From contig JASDFA010000003.1 of the NCBI GenBank assembly GCA_035772735.1, positions 31,798,001 to 31,862,000 of the forward strand: 64,000 nt of DNA, given 5' to 3'. The stretch is from Datura wrightii. Lineage: Eukaryota; Streptophyta; Magnoliopsida; Solanales; Solanaceae. Below the pieces are notes generated by a model, which saw nothing but the letters and a program-made list of their open reading frames with translations, made no database searches and was not told the DNA's origin. Of this stretch, positions 11,640 to 22,930 are shown in pieces. The translations under genes were made by a program, and so were the position numbers. How positions within the stretch are numbered: the first letter of the stretch is position 1; each line of letters starts with the position of its first letter.

Positions 11640-12420
11640 GTGTGCTCCGTTACCAGGGAAGATTGTGTGTACCAGATGTTAGTGATTTGAGACAACAATA
11701 CTGGCTGAAGCACACAACTCGAGGTAGTCCATCCACCCTGGTGCTACTAAAATGTACTGCAATTTTCGGGATATTTACTGGTGTAACGACATGAAGAGAG
11801 ACATAGATGAATTTGTAGCTAAGTGCCTGAACTGCCAGCAAGTCAAAGTAGAACATCAGAGACCAGGAGGTATGACTCAGGATATCAACATACCCACATG
11901 GAAGTGAGAAGAAGTAAATATGGACTTTATTATGGGTCTACCTTGGACTCGTCGGCAGCATGACTCAATCTGGGGTAATAGTAGACCGGATGACTAAGTC
12001 ATCACACTTCCTCCCAGTTAAAACTATAGATTCAGCTGAGGACTATGCTAGGCTTTACATCCGAGAGTTGGTCAGACTTCATGGGGTGTCATTATCCATT
12101 ATCTCAGACAGAGGTACCCAGTTCACCTTGCATTTCTGGAAGTCTTTTCATAAGGGACTTGGTACCCAGGTCAAGCTCAGCACAACTTTTCACCCGCAGA
12201 TAGATGGGAAAGCTGAGCGGAACATTCAGACCCTAGAAGATATGCTGAGAGTGTGCATGATTGATTTCGAGGGCAATTGGGATGATCACTTGCCTCTCAT
12301 CAAGTTTGCTTACAACAATAGCTACCACTCCAGTATCCAGATGTCCCGTTTAAGGCATTATATGGCAGGAGGTATAGATCTCCTATCGGGTGGTTTGAGG
12401 TTGGTGAAGCTACTTTAATC
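11640..12420 (+). pseudogene. Integrase pseudogene, gypsy
   Basis: The zinc-binding region is seen as HPGATKMY (about 11730-11755) and CLNCQQVKVEH (about 11824-11856). The catalytic core follows: NMDFIMGLP (first Asp, 11917-11943), SIISDRGTQFTLHFW (second Asp, 12096-12140) and FHPQIDGKAERNIQ (Glu, 12189-12230), then NNSYHSSIQM. All three DDE residues are still encoded. Stops and frame changes near 11905, 11960 and 12418 break the frame. It would insert element DNA into chromatin. Confidence 0.92.
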
Positions 12421-12528
12421 GGGCCAGGCTCGGTTCATGAAGCTAGGTAGAAGGTACAGCTCATCATAGAAAGATTGAAAACAACTTAGAGCTGTCAGAA
12501 ATCTTATGCTGAGGTAAGGAGAAGAGAA

Positions 12529-12960
12529 TTGGAGTTTGTTGTGGATGACTGGGTTTATCTGAAAATTTCACCCATGAAAGAGGTAATGAGATTAAGGAAG
12601 AAGGGAAATCTCAGTCCGAGATATGTGGGACCCTACAAAATTCTGAGGCGAATTGGTAAGGTAGCTTATGAGCTGGAATTACCTTTAGAGTTGGCATCTG
12701 TGCACCTAGTATTTCATGTGTCACTATTGAAGAAGTGCATCGGTGACCCAACTTCAATTATGCCATTGGACAGTGTGGGAGTGAAAAATAGTCTCTCATA
12801 CGAAGAGGTCCCAGTCCAGATCCTTGACCATCAGGTTCGTAAGCTAAGGAATAAGGAGGTAGCTTCAGTCAAGGTCTTATAGAGAAATTAGCAGGTTGAG
12901 GGAGCTATGTGGGAGGCCGAAGCAGATATGATGGCTAGATACCCGTATTTATTCTATTCC
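12529..12960 (+). pseudogene. Integrase C-terminus with chromodomain-like end, gypsy
   Basis: Open 12529-12879, starting EFVVDDWVYLK, then NLSPRYVGPYKILRRIGKVAYELELP, the conserved fold that follows integrase in this lineage, then FHVSLLKK. The chromodomain-like tail reads YEEVPVQILDHQVRKLRNKEVASVKV, then stops, then EAEADMMARYPYLF in register. In Tekay elements this domain is thought to target integration to heterochromatin (family knowledge). Confidence 0.85.
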
Positions 12961-13198
12961 GGCTCAGTTTCAGTTTAAGGTATCAATTTCCTCCCCAAAA
13001 TTGCTTTCAGTTCGTATTTTTCAATTTCTTTCATGTAAATGAATATGTGTATGATTAGTGAATTCAATTCAGACTTGTGATTCAGTTCGAAGGTAGTTAT
13101 TTCATTAGTTTTTAGCTTTCATGTTCAGTATTAGTGTATAAAGATTGTCATTCTCTGCTTTCCTACGTGTTTTCCAATCTTCGAGGACGAATGTTTCC
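12961..13198 (+). other. 3' untranslated region of the gypsy element
   Basis: Noncoding, T-rich, containing the CGAGGACGAATGTTTCC motif just before the PPT, as is usual at the 3' end of Del/Tekay-type elements. Nothing else recognised. Confidence 0.7.
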
Positions 13199-13211
13199 TA
13201 GTGGGAGATAT
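13199..13211 (+). other. Polypurine tract
   Basis: TAGTGGGAGATAT immediately precedes the 3' LTR start TGTAATTCCC. It is the expected plus-strand primer site. Confidence 0.8.
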
Positions 13212-13976
13212 TGTAATTCCCTAGAAACTCAAAGACTAGACCCAGGACTTCAAATAAAGAAAACTAAAAAATCTGCACCAGGTCACAGAACGAGTCATTC
13301 TGTGACCCGTGGGAGGTGACCACGAGTCGTTAAGTGACTCGTGGTGGGGACTCTAGACTTAGTTGAAAACTTTGAAAAATGGGGTGACCACGGTGTGACC
13401 ACGAGTTGTGATCAACACCATGAGTCGTGATATGACCTGTGGTCAAGAAAAAATTTAAGGCCGGGGAAAAGTTAGGCAGTGAACCTAACGATTAGTCACC
13501 ATGAGTCGTGATCCATGCCACGACCCGTTAGGTGTCCCGTGGTTCAGAATAGTTTGAGGAATTAAGATGTGGGCAGTGTTGGTGATGGATGGGTCACCAC
13601 GAGTCGCTGGGTGCACCACAAGTCGTGGTGTCCTCGTGGTGACCAGCAAGAGGTTCTAGGAAGTGTACCTCATGAGTGTGACCATGAGTCGTGGTCACTA
13701 GGCACGACCTGTTAGGTCCCTAATGGGGGGGGGGATGACAGTCACTTTTCCTGCGAATTTCCTTAGGGTGTTTTAGTAATTTTCTAACCTTATAGACTCT
13801 AAACTATGTCGTTTTGGTATATCTTAAGGGAATTTAGAGGGGTTAAACGGTTTCCTTCCTCATTTTCCCCATTCAGGCTTTCAGAAAAACAACCTAGGTT
13901 TTCTCTCAGAGCATTTCGGAGCAAAAACTAGGGCAGTCCATTTCTCCTCGGTTTCTCAAGGAAATTCTTTGGGCTT
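13212..13976 (+). mobile_element. Truncated 3' LTR of the gypsy element
   Basis: Matches the first 730 or so bases of the 5' LTR (5756-6486), including the CACGAGTCGTGG cluster and the stem CCACGAGTC (13320-13328) / GACTCGTGG (13336-13344). Similarity stops abruptly after TTCTTTGGGCTT at 13976, where the 5' LTR continues with CTTCACCAGG. The remaining 1.7 kb has been lost by deletion or rearrangement. Confidence 0.9.
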
Positions 13977-15000
13977 AATATTGAACTCTTCATAATTAAC
14001 TAAATCTTGTGGTAAAAAATATATTGGGTATCTTTTTATGATGGATAAATTAATATTTTGTGTACTAACTTTTATTGTTTTATAAATTGCAGTGAGTAAT
14101 GTTGAGTATTCCAATATAACTGAAAATTTAACATTGAACTGCGGTGGATAACTATAATGGAACAATATTATCATCATGAACGATATCACCATTCCAAAAC
14201 AATGTAACTCTAATAGTTTGATCTTTCGATATTTTTGAAATGTAGGAGATGGATGAATTTAAAGCTCATCCAAAGTTTGTTTTAAATAGATTTTAGATGA
14301 GTTTTGAAAAAAAATCTGATGAAAAAGTATAGCACACTAAATTTCTCCATTATGCATTTCTAGGTCAAATCAAGTACATATATAATAGGAACTAAAAAGT
14401 TTGAAAAAGTATGGCAGAAGTCAGAAGTTTGCTCTAGTTTTAATGACGCGTATAGTGCACTAAATTAGTGTGTTGTAAGAGTCCATGGAACTTAACTGCC
14501 GCTAAAGTCTTTTCCATTTATGCAAGACATATAGCACACTAGTTAAGTTCACTATAGATAGAAAATAGAAACTTTATTTTTGCTCATTATTTTGGCCAAT
14601 TTTTTTTTTTTTCAAGTCATTTAGATTTCGAACTCTATATATTCCCTTTTATTCGATAGTAAAATAACAAATTAAATGTACATCTCACGATCCCGTACTA
14701 TCATACGTTTATAGTGACGAAGCAATCTCTTCATCATAGTACTTTTAAATTTACCCTTTGTAACCAACCTTTAAACATTTTGAAAATACCTGAAATAGAA
14801 TCTCAATGCATAAATGCACTGAGCTTAGTACATTCTCTTTTTCAAACAACTTCTACATCCTCTTTCTTCAGCTAAAGCATGAGAAGCTTAGAAAAATCAC
14901 ATGGTGAAAATTCAAACATGTTGGATTATAGATTGTGGGTCGCTCCATGTGGGCTGACCCGATCCGATTAGAAGAAGATACATTATACTGGTTTAAAGGA
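13977..15000. other. AT-rich sequence, nothing recognised
   Basis: Sequence between the truncated gypsy LTR and the copia array. No coding motif, RNA gene or element terminus found on either strand. Confidence 0.5.
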
Positions 15001-15005
15001 GTTAT
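15001..15005. repeat. Left target site duplication GTTAT of the copia array
   Basis: GTTAT precedes the first LTR base (TGTTAGG at 15006) and is matched by GTTAT at 36200-36204 directly after the last LTR. A 5 bp duplication is standard for Ty1/copia integration. Five matching bases could occur by chance about once in a thousand. Confidence 0.7.
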
Positions 15006-15539
15006 TGTTAGGATATACTATTAACCATGCGATTTTAGTATAGTATTATGTTTCAGTTTTGTAAGACTTTTATTTTATTTATTGGACTGACAAAGTCTTA
15101 TTTTAAATAGATCATCTTTGCATGTGCGTCCTTTACTTATATAGTAGATGATTTGGTGTATAGAATTTAGCTTATATACGGAAGATTAAATGATCAGTTC
15201 TTATAAGTATAAAGTTTGTACATGTTCACAATCTAAGATGAAAATTCGACGAATTCATCGGTATGATAGTAGCACGGGATTAAATGTAATTTATCTTGAT
15301 TATGGGAATGGTATTATTCCAACTTCTTGTGCTAGTACATTTTGTATGTATTGAACGGACCAAGTAAGGAAAAATATTTTGTCTGATTTAGTAAAAAGAA
15401 TTATGTAGATCATTAAATGTACTTATACTCTTAATCTTGATATGATTATTATGATCAATGTCATTTGCTTGTTATTTTGATATATCAAAGGGTAAAACTC
15501 TTTCGCGAGTTAAAATATTCCCGATAGGTTGGATGATGA
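15006..15539 (+). mobile_element. LTR1 (5' LTR, right part deleted)
   Basis: Opens TGTTAGGATATACTATTAACC and aligns with the first 535 or so bases of LTR2-4 until GGATGATGACA. It then jumps directly to the internal sequence found at 21885 in int2 (AACTGAGTTAGTTC). The other 850 bases of LTR, the PBS and about 750 bases of leader are missing. CAA is shared at both breakpoints. Confidence 0.9.
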
Positions 15540-15738
15540 CAACTGAGTTAGTTCTGTTTTGATTTATGGGGTAAACATCTGTCATAACTCATATAGTTTG
15601 CATGAATGGTTAAGTTTCCCTATCTAATGTAGCTATTCAATATGTATGGTTGTATGTGTTATATGTTTACATGAATTTAAATATTCTTGTTGCATGCTTA
15701 ATAATCTATTTGGTGTTTTTCTACCTCCCAAATTAATA
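15540..15738 (+). other. int1 residual leader
   Basis: What remains of the 5' untranslated leader between the deletion junction and the gag start. It aligns with 21882-22080 and 29421-29622. Confidence 0.75.
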
Positions 15739-16600
15739 ATGAATTCGTTCAATCCTCTAGCCTCTATTTTAAAAGAAAACAAGTTAGAGGGCCTGAATTA
15801 TGTTGACTGAAAAAGAAATTTTGATATTCTCCAAACTGACGAAGGGTATAATTTTGTGTTGGTTGAGGAATGCCCTAATAAACCTGAGAATGCCACCATG
15901 GACCAAATTAAAGCCTATGAAAAATGGGTTAAAGATGATGAGATGACGCGATGTTACATTCTTTCCTCATTATCAAATGTTTTGCAACATCAACATCAGT
16001 CTATGAAATCTGCTTAAGATATGCTTGAAAGTCTCAAAGAGATGTTTGGTGAGCATAATCGTGTTGCAAAGGAAACAACCATGAAAGCCCTTTTGAACAC
16101 AAAAATGGCTGAAGGTTCGTCCGTAAGGGATCATGTTCTTAAAATTATTGGTCTTCTTAATGAACTGGAAACACTTGGAGCTGAAATTGATAAAGAATCT
16201 CAAGTTGAGATGATCCTATAGACTTTGTCGGACAGTTTTCAGCAATTCCGCTTGAACTATAACATGAACAAAATGGACCTGTCTCTAGCAAAATTGTTGA
16301 ATGAGTTATAGGCGGATGAGTCCATTATCAAACAGCAAGCTCCTGTTGTGGCATTGAATGTTGAGAGAGCTCCTTCTTCTTCTAAGCTAAAAGGCGGACA
16401 AAAAAAAAAAGAGACCTCGCAAGGCATCTGAAGTTGCAAATGGTGGTGTGGCTAGGCTGAAAGGCAAGTGCTATCATGCAAGAAGCCTAGACATCACAAG
16501 AAGTAATGTTTTGGTTACCTGGCTAAATTAAACAAGCAAGGTAATTCTTCTTACTTAAATGTCGTTGAAACTTGTTTAGCGGCTGTTTCTACGATGCTAT
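15739..16600 (+). pseudogene. gag: int1 gag pseudogene, Ty1/copia
   Basis: ATG at 15739 opens MNSFNPLASILKENKLEG. An in-frame TGA at codon 24 (15808-15810) falls where tryptophan is expected, followed by further stops (TAA near 16017, TAG near 16219 and 16309). The central region, with MLESLKEMFGEH and VRDHVLKIIGLLNELE, is the capsid-like region of plant copia gags. A lysine-rich segment and a zinc-knuckle remnant (KGKCYH, with the second cysteine region lost) lie near 16390-16500. It cannot make capsid protein. Confidence 0.88.
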
Positions 16601-17000
16601 GAGCTGTAGATTTGGGAGCCACTAATCGTGTCTGCACTTTTTTGCAGGGGTTTCGAGAAATGCAACGGCTAAGTAAGAATGAAGTTTGTGTTTTTCAAGC
16701 CAATGGTGAACCAACACCATCTTTAACTTTAGGAGATATTAGTATTTCTTTTAGTAGTTCTAGAGTTTTAGATTTAAAAGATGTTCTCTATGTACCTTTT
16801 ATTAGAAGGAATTTTCTTTCAGTTCCAAAATTGATTGATGCTCGTTATTATATATATATTTTGGTAATGATTCTGCTGTTATCGAATTTAATAAGCAATT
16901 TTATCTATACCGCTGCTAGAGTACGTGATCTATTTGTGCGTGAAATAACTCCTAATTTGCTGCAACTAAAGGAAATAAATAACATTAATCTGTCCAATTA
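16600..17000 (+). pseudogene. int1 protease remnant, Ty1/copia
   Basis: VDLGATNRVC at about 16606-16635 corresponds to the copia protease active site, with the usual DSG triad changed to DLG (Asp codon 16609-16611). It is followed by the LKDVLYVPFIRRNFLSVPKLI segment (about 16770-16830) typical of the copia protease-integrase linker. The frame is open for about 129 codons. Confidence 0.85.
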
Positions 17001-17019
17001 AAGAAAATGTATTTATGAA

Positions 17020-17760
17020 TTGAGTCAAACTTACTTATGGCACTTGCATCTGGGTCATATAAATCTAAATAGGATTTTAAGGTTGGTCTCTAATGGACCT
17101 TTGAGTTCATTGAAAGTGGAGGCACTGTCAACCTGTGAATCCTATTTAGAAGGAAAAATGACTAAGAGACCTTTTCCTTCTAAAGGAAATAGAGCTAAAG
17201 ATAAGTTGGAATTAATTCACTCTTATTTGTGTGGTCCTATGAATATACAAGCAAGAGGTAGTTTTGAGTATTTTGTGACCTTCGCAGATGACTACTCTAA
17301 ATAGTGATATGTTTATCTGTTGAGCCGTAAATCTGAATGCCTTGACAAGTTTAAAGAATTTAAGGCAGAAACTGAAAAGCGACATGATAAATATATTAAA
17401 TCATTACGATCTGATCGTGGTGGTGAATACCTTTCTGCTAAATTCATTAAATACTTATCATATTGTGGAATTACATCTCAATTATCTGTTCCAGGAATAC
17501 CATAACAATATGGTATGGCAGAGAAAAGAAATAGAACTCTTTTGGAAATAGTAAGATCAATGTTGAGTTATTCGGATTTGCCTTCTTCTTTCTAGGGATA
17601 TGCATTATACACGACAAACCACCTGTTGAACTTGGTTCCTTCCAAATTAGTACCTTTAACTCTAATAGAATTGTGGACTAGAATAAAGCCTAGTCTAAGA
17701 CACATTCGGATATGGGGTTGTCCAGCCCACGTGCTAAAGGGATAAAAACTGATAAGTTGG
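17020..17760 (+). pseudogene. int1 integrase pseudogene, Ty1/copia
   Basis: Pre-integrase zinc region LWHLHLGHINLN (about 17035-17070) and TCESYLEGKM. The first catalytic position lies in IHSYLCGPM, where tyrosine (17224-17226) replaces aspartate. The second Asp lies in SLRSDRGGEY (17413-17415) and the Glu in MAEKRNRTLLEI (17521-17523). Stops occur at 17302-17304 and 17503-17505 and a frame change follows. It is catalytically dead even apart from the stops. Confidence 0.88.
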
Positions 17761-17776
17761 AATCAAGGACAAAAGT

Positions 17777-19120
17777 ATGTGTCTTTGTTGGATATCCAAA
17801 GGGATGAAAGGTGGTTTGTTTTATTGCCCTAAAGAAAAGAAGGTCATTACTACAACAAATGCTAAGTTTCTGGAAGAGGACTATTTAATAAACCATGTTC
17901 CGAGAAGTAAACTCGCTTTACAGGAATTGAACAATGGAATAATAAATGATGTATCCCAAGAACAAATTCCACAAGAAAGTATTGACATACCACTCCATTA
18001 TTGTAGTGGGAGAGATGTCAATAGGAAACGAGAGGCGCAAGTGCAAAGGTTGGACATCTCGCTACCTCAAGATAGTGGGAGCAATGTTGACCAGCCGGCA
18101 CTTATCGCATCCTGTGCTTGGGGAAGAATTTCGTGATAATCAGGATTTAGTTCCCGAAAGTGATGTTGTGGTTCCACTGCAAGATCAGATTAATGATCTT
18201 GTAGTGAGTCGTTGTAGTGGGAGAGCTATTAGAAAACCCATTTGGTTTGCGCTCTTGGGAGAATCTTATTATAGTATCCCTAAAGAGCCTAATACAGAAC
18301 CCCTTAGTTACATCAAAGCACTACAAGATATAGAAGCTGAAAAATGGATAGTCGCTATGAAATCTGAAATGGAGTCTATGCACTCCAATCAAGTCTGGGA
18401 TCTTGTAGAACCACTTGCAGAAGTCAAACCCATTAGCTGTAGATGGATCTATAAGAAAAAGAGAGGGGTGGATGGAGAAGTGCAGACTTTTAAAGCTAGG
18501 CTTGTTGCAAAAGGGTTTACTCAAAAAGAAGGAATTGATTATGAGGAAACCTTTTCGCCGGTAGCCGTGCTTAAATCCATCAGAATTTTCTTATCCATAA
18601 CTACTCATTATGAATATGAGATCTGGCAGATTGATGTCAAGACAGCTTTTCTTAATGGAAGTCTTGATGAGTGCATATATATGGCACAACCAATGGGTTT
18701 CATGGAAAGTGGCAACGAACACATATTGTGTAAGCTGAAAAGATTCATTTATGGTTTGAAACAGGCATCTAGGGCATAGAACACCTGTTTTGACAATTCG
18801 ATTAAGACTTTTTGTTTTGATCAATGTGAGAACGAGTCAAGCATATATAAAAAGTGGATGACTTTTTGCTCATAGGAAATAATTTGAGCATGCTGAAATC
18901 GGTCAAAGAGTGGTTGTACTCGCATTTTGATATGAAAGACTTAGGTGAAGCGACTCATATCCTTGGGATCAAGCTTATGCGAGATCACAAGCAAAGGATA
19001 TTAGGCTTGTCTCAAGCACTTTATATTAATACAATTCTTACTAGGTTTAGCATGCAAAATTCCAAAAAGGAATTTCTCTCTCGAAGGATCAGTCTCCCAA
19101 AACGGCTGATGAGATAGAGA
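17777..19120 (+). pseudogene. pol: int1 reverse transcriptase pseudogene, Ty1/copia
   Basis: After an integrase C-terminal stretch, the RT frame is open to 18779. It contains EKWIVAMKSEMESMHSNQVW, CRWIYKKKRGVDGEVQTFKARLVAKGFTQ, YEETFSPVAVLKSIRI, WQIDVKTAFLNG and LKRFIYGLKQASR, the characteristic copia RT blocks. A TAG follows at 18777-18779. The catalytic YVDD block is damaged: VDD is readable at 18854-18862 but the residues before it are deleted. DMKDLGEATHILGIKL follows (about 18930-18980). Confidence 0.92.
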
Positions 19121-19740
19121 GGATGAGGCTGATCCCTTATGCTTCTGCTGTTGGGAGTCTCATGTATGCTATGTTATGTACTAGACCTGACGTTTGCTTT
19201 GCTGTTGGCATGGTTAGTAGATATCAATCTAATCCTTGAAATGAACATTGGACTGCAATTAAGCATATAATCAAGTATCCGAAAAGGACTAGGGATTATA
19301 TGCTGGTTTTTCACTCAGGAGATCTGGTACCCGTTGGGTACATAGATTCAGATTTTTAGTTTGATGGAGATTCTAGAAAATCTACCTCAGGATATGTGTT
19401 TACTTTAGGAGGTGGAGCCATAAGTTGGAGGAGTATCAAGCAATCATGTGTTGCTGAATTCCACTATGGAAGCCGAGCTAAGGAGGCTGTTTGTCTTCGG
19501 AACTTCCTAAAAGAGCTTGGAGTGATTCCTTCGATTGAAGCACAAATTACAAAAGAATAAAGCACATTGAGAGAAAATATCACTTAATTCAAGACATAAC
19601 TTAGAGAGGAGATGTAAAAGTTTTGAAGATTGCATCGCAGAACAATTTGGCGGACCCGTTTACAAAGAGCTTGTCACAAAAGCCTTTTGATAAGTATGTC
19701 GAAGGAATGGAGTTAAAGTTGTAGGTGCATGGTTATGCGT
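19121..19740 (+). pseudogene. int1 RNase H pseudogene, Ty1/copia
   Basis: The copia RT-RH linker (ASAVGSLMYAMLCTRPDVCF in one frame, 19141-19200) leads to YIDSDF and STSGYVFTLGGGAISW (about 19338-19430). After AEFHYGSRAKEAV and an internal deletion near 19550, the tail reads KHIERKYHLI and NLADPFTKSLS (about 19645-19680). Stops are frequent. Confidence 0.85.
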
Positions 19741-19753
19741 CTAAGTGGGAGAT
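19741..19753 (+). other. Polypurine tract before LTR2
   Basis: CTAAGTGGGAGAT directly precedes LTR2 and matches the equivalent tracts before LTR3 (27255-27266) and LTR4 (34813-34824). Confidence 0.75.
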
Positions 19754-21136
19754 TTTTAGGATATGCTATTAACCATGTGGTTTTAGTATAGTATTATGTT
19801 TCAGTTTTATAAGACTTTTATTTTATTTATTGAATTGATAAAGTCTTATTTTAAATATATCATTTTTGCATGTGTGTCCTTTACTTATATAGTAGATGAT
19901 TTGTTGTATAGATTTTAGCCTATACAAGGGAGATTAAATCATCAGTACTTATAAGTATAAAGTTTATATGTGTTTACAATCTAAGATGAAAATTGGATGA
20001 ATTCATCGGTAGGATTGTAGCACGGGATTAAATGTAATTTATCTTGATTATGGAAATGGTATTATTCCAACTTCTTGTGCTAGTACATTTTGTATGTATT
20101 GAACGGATCAAGTAGAGAAAAATAGTTTGTCTGACTTCGTAAAATAAATTATCTAGATCATTAAATGTACTTATATTCTTAATCTTGATATAATTATTAT
20201 GATTAATGTCATTTGCTTGTTATTTTGATCTATAAAAAGGTGAAACTCTTTCGCGAGTTAAAATATTCTCGATAGGTTGGATGATGGAAAATGATATTTG
20301 TGAAATAATAGTTAGTTGATGGAATCCATGTCTCGACCTTCAGATTGATGATACCCCTTTATGATTGCTTAGAAGGTTTCATGTGAAAATCCTGTAGGTG
20401 GATTCTGTATTCGTCACATGAAATAATTTTAGCATTTGAATAAAGAATTAAATTGATCAATAAATTAAATAGTCAGAAATTTAATTCGATTAGTTGGAAT
20501 TTTTAATCTTAACATGGGGAGTTAAATAAGAATTTAATGATTGATTTTGAAATTATACCGAGGAGTGCAATTACAGATTTTTAGTGGAATAATCTGTAAT
20601 TTATTATGGTAGGTTAATTCATTCATTATTTTGAATTAATACCATAATTGAAAGCCTAACTAATTAAATCTGTAGTCCCTGCTATGCCTGATTAATTAAA
20701 GAACTTGAAAAAGGAAAAAAACCTATTTTCTTAAGTAGTAAAATCCTATAAGATTTTGAACAAATTCAGAAAAGGTAAGTAGTACACGTTTTGGGTTTCA
20801 TATCCTTAAAAACATGAGAATATACAAGGAAAGTAGGAATCCTATATGTTTTAGGATTAGGGTTTTACACCCTAAAAACATGATTATAAATAGGGCTTTT
20901 TCCTCCTTAAAAACATCATCTTTTCTGAGAAGCAGTACTTGCCCACACAAGTATTCCCTACTCGGAGATTATTCAGGCTATAGTAGAAGACTGCAGACCT
21001 GGAGAATGAGTTGGACGTTTTGTGCGAAAGCTTCAAGAGGTTAGTATTTCGTAATCTAATTCCTTGTTGTTATCTAGTGATTCATGTAAGATAGTTGATC
21101 AAATTTATGCTTGCTTCCGCTGTGCATATTCTAAAA
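19754..21136 (+). mobile_element. LTR2 of the copia array
   Basis: 1,383 bases, opening TTTTAGGATATG (the TG of the terminus mutated to TT) and ending TTCTAAAA where LTR3 ends TTCTAACA. It serves as 3' LTR of int1 and 5' LTR of int2. It shares several variants with LTR1 in its first part (TAGTAGATGATTT, TAGCACGGG) that LTR3 and LTR4 lack. A possible promoter TATA (TATAAATAGGGCTTTTTCC) lies at 20884-20902. Confidence 0.92.
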
Positions 21137-22080
21137 ATTGACATCAAGAGCTGACTTACATCTACCTAGATAATTTGGAAAATTCATGAAAAAGATTGTT
21201 ATGTATATTGTCTTTTTTGCATGAATGCATGAATCATATCATGGATGAAAATGATTGTTTTAATGGTTTATGCGTTTGAAAAACTATTTTATAAATAATT
21301 TATGATATGTTTTGTGGAACGAAAAAAAATTTAAGCTGCCAAGTCGCGCGAGGCACTGCCAAGTTGCTCAGAGGACACTACCCAGTCGTGGACAAGGCAC
21401 TGCCGAGTCGCGCGCATGACACTGTCGGTTTGGTTGGTATTGGAGTTGTTCAAATTTTGACGAACTCCGATAGACCTGAAATTTGATAGGTTCATCGAAA
21501 ATGAACCACTAAGCAATACTCACTGCGATGTCATGACTAACGTGGTTTTTTGGCCATTCGTTGTCGTTTTTATGGGTTTTTGGGCATTTTTATGTTTTCT
21601 TAAAAATTAAAAATTGATAAAAAATTAGTTTCTTACAACCAGTGTTGTTAGGGTTCAATTCTTATGGTCTCCATTGGTATGTAACAGTAATATAATGATT
21701 TTACATGTTGAAATTGGTCTTCTTTCCCCATTGGATAGATTCATTACGGAATTACTGTGTTTGCTTGTCTCCTGTTGTTAAAAACTTGTATTGACTCTCC
21801 AACTGAGTTACATGTTGGTTCAATGGAACAGAGATTTACATTATTGGATATTTACCTGTCTTAAATATGCAGTTTACTCTCCAACTGAGTTAGTTCTGTT
21901 TTGATTTATGGGGTAAACATTTGTCATAACTCATATAGTTTGCATGAATGGTTAAGTTTTCCTATCGAATCTAGCTATTCAATATGCATGGTTGTATGTG
22001 TTATGTGTTTACATGAATTTAAATATTCTTATTGCATGCTTAATGATCTATTTGATGTTTTTCTACCTCCAAAATTAATT
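21137..22080 (+). other. int2 PBS region and leader
   Basis: Begins ATTGACATCAAGAGC, a decayed tRNA-iMet primer-binding site (expected TGGTATCAGAGC). A GC-rich patch with repeated AAGTCGCGCG and CACTGCC elements (21345-21420) follows, then AT-rich leader. Nothing coding is evident. Part of a frame open from 21901 runs into gag but has no recognisable domain. Confidence 0.7.
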
Positions 22081-22930
22081 ATGACTTCGTTCATTCCTCT
22101 TGCCTCTATTTTAAAAGAAAACAGGTTAGAGGGCCCGAATTATGTTGATTGAAAAAGAAATCTGGATATTCTCCTAACTGCGGAAGGGTATAATTTTGTG
22201 TTGGTTGAAGAATGCCCTGAAAACCTAAGAATGCCACCATGGACCAAATCAAAGCCTACGAAAAATGGGTTAAGGCTGATGAGTGACGTGATGTTACATT
22301 CTTGCCTCAGTATCGAATGTTTTGCAACATCAGCATAAGTCTACGGAATCTACTTATGATATGCTTAAAAGTTTCAAAGAGATGTTCGGTGAGCATTATC
22401 GTGCTGCAAAGCAGACAACCATGAAAGCCCGACTAAAGGTTCATCCGTAAGGGATCATGTTCTTAAAATGATTGATCTTCTTAATGAAATGGAAATCCTT
22501 GGAGCTAAAATTGATAAAGAATCTCAAGTTGAGATGATCCTGCAGACTTTGCCTAATAGTATTCAGCAATTCCACTTGAACTATAACATGAACGAGATGG
22601 ATCTGTCTGTAGAGAAATTGTTGAATGAGCTGCAGGCGGCTGAGTCCATTAACAAACAGCAAGCTCCTGTTGTGGCATTGAATGTTGAGAGAGATCCTTC
22701 ATCTTCTAAGCCGAAAGGCGGACAGAAAAAGAAGAGACCTCGCAAGGCATCTGGAGTTGCAAATAGTGGTGTGGCTAAGCCAAAAGGCAAGTGCTATCAT
22801 TGAAAGAAGCCTAAACATCACAAGAAGCAAAGTTCTGAATACCTGGCTAAATTAAACAAGCAAGGTAATTCTTCTCACTTAAATTTCGTTGAAACCTGTT
22901 TAGCAACTATTTCTACGATACCACGGACTG
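22081..22930 (+). pseudogene. gag: int2 gag pseudogene, Ty1/copia
   Basis: ATG at 22081 (MTSFIPLASILKENRLEG), with TGA at codon 24 (22150-22152) at the same place as in int1 and int3. Frameshifts occur near 22215 and 22285, and a deletion of about 17-20 bases near 22430 is shared with int3. The C-terminal half is open 22468-22800 and carries the basic SKPKGGQKKKRPRKAS segment and KGKCYH, after which TGA replaces the second zinc-knuckle cysteine. Confidence 0.88.

Larger units (their letters stand above)
5756..13976 (+). mobile_element. Ty3/gypsy chromovirus-type element, Tekay/Del-like, degenerate
   Basis: Order on the plus strand: 5' LTR (5756-8164), tRNA-iMet PBS (8169-8180), gag, protease, reverse transcriptase, RNase H, integrase, C-terminal chromodomain region, PPT (13199-13211) and a truncated 3' LTR (13212-13976). 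The pol order RT-RH-IN is that of Ty3/gypsy. The basic linker and chromodomain-like end after integrase, together with the LTR style, point to the Tekay/Del lineage. Many stops and frameshifts in gag and pol make it non-autonomous and old. Target duplication cannot be tested because the 3' LTR lacks its right end. Confidence 0.93.

Noticed and set aside
21901..22152. N-terminally extended gag starting upstream of MTSFIPLAS in int2 and int3
   Set aside because: The extra residues are Cys/Tyr/Phe-rich and unlike any gag N-terminus, and the same region in int1 is not preserved as a frame. The ATG at 22081 and its equivalents fit better.
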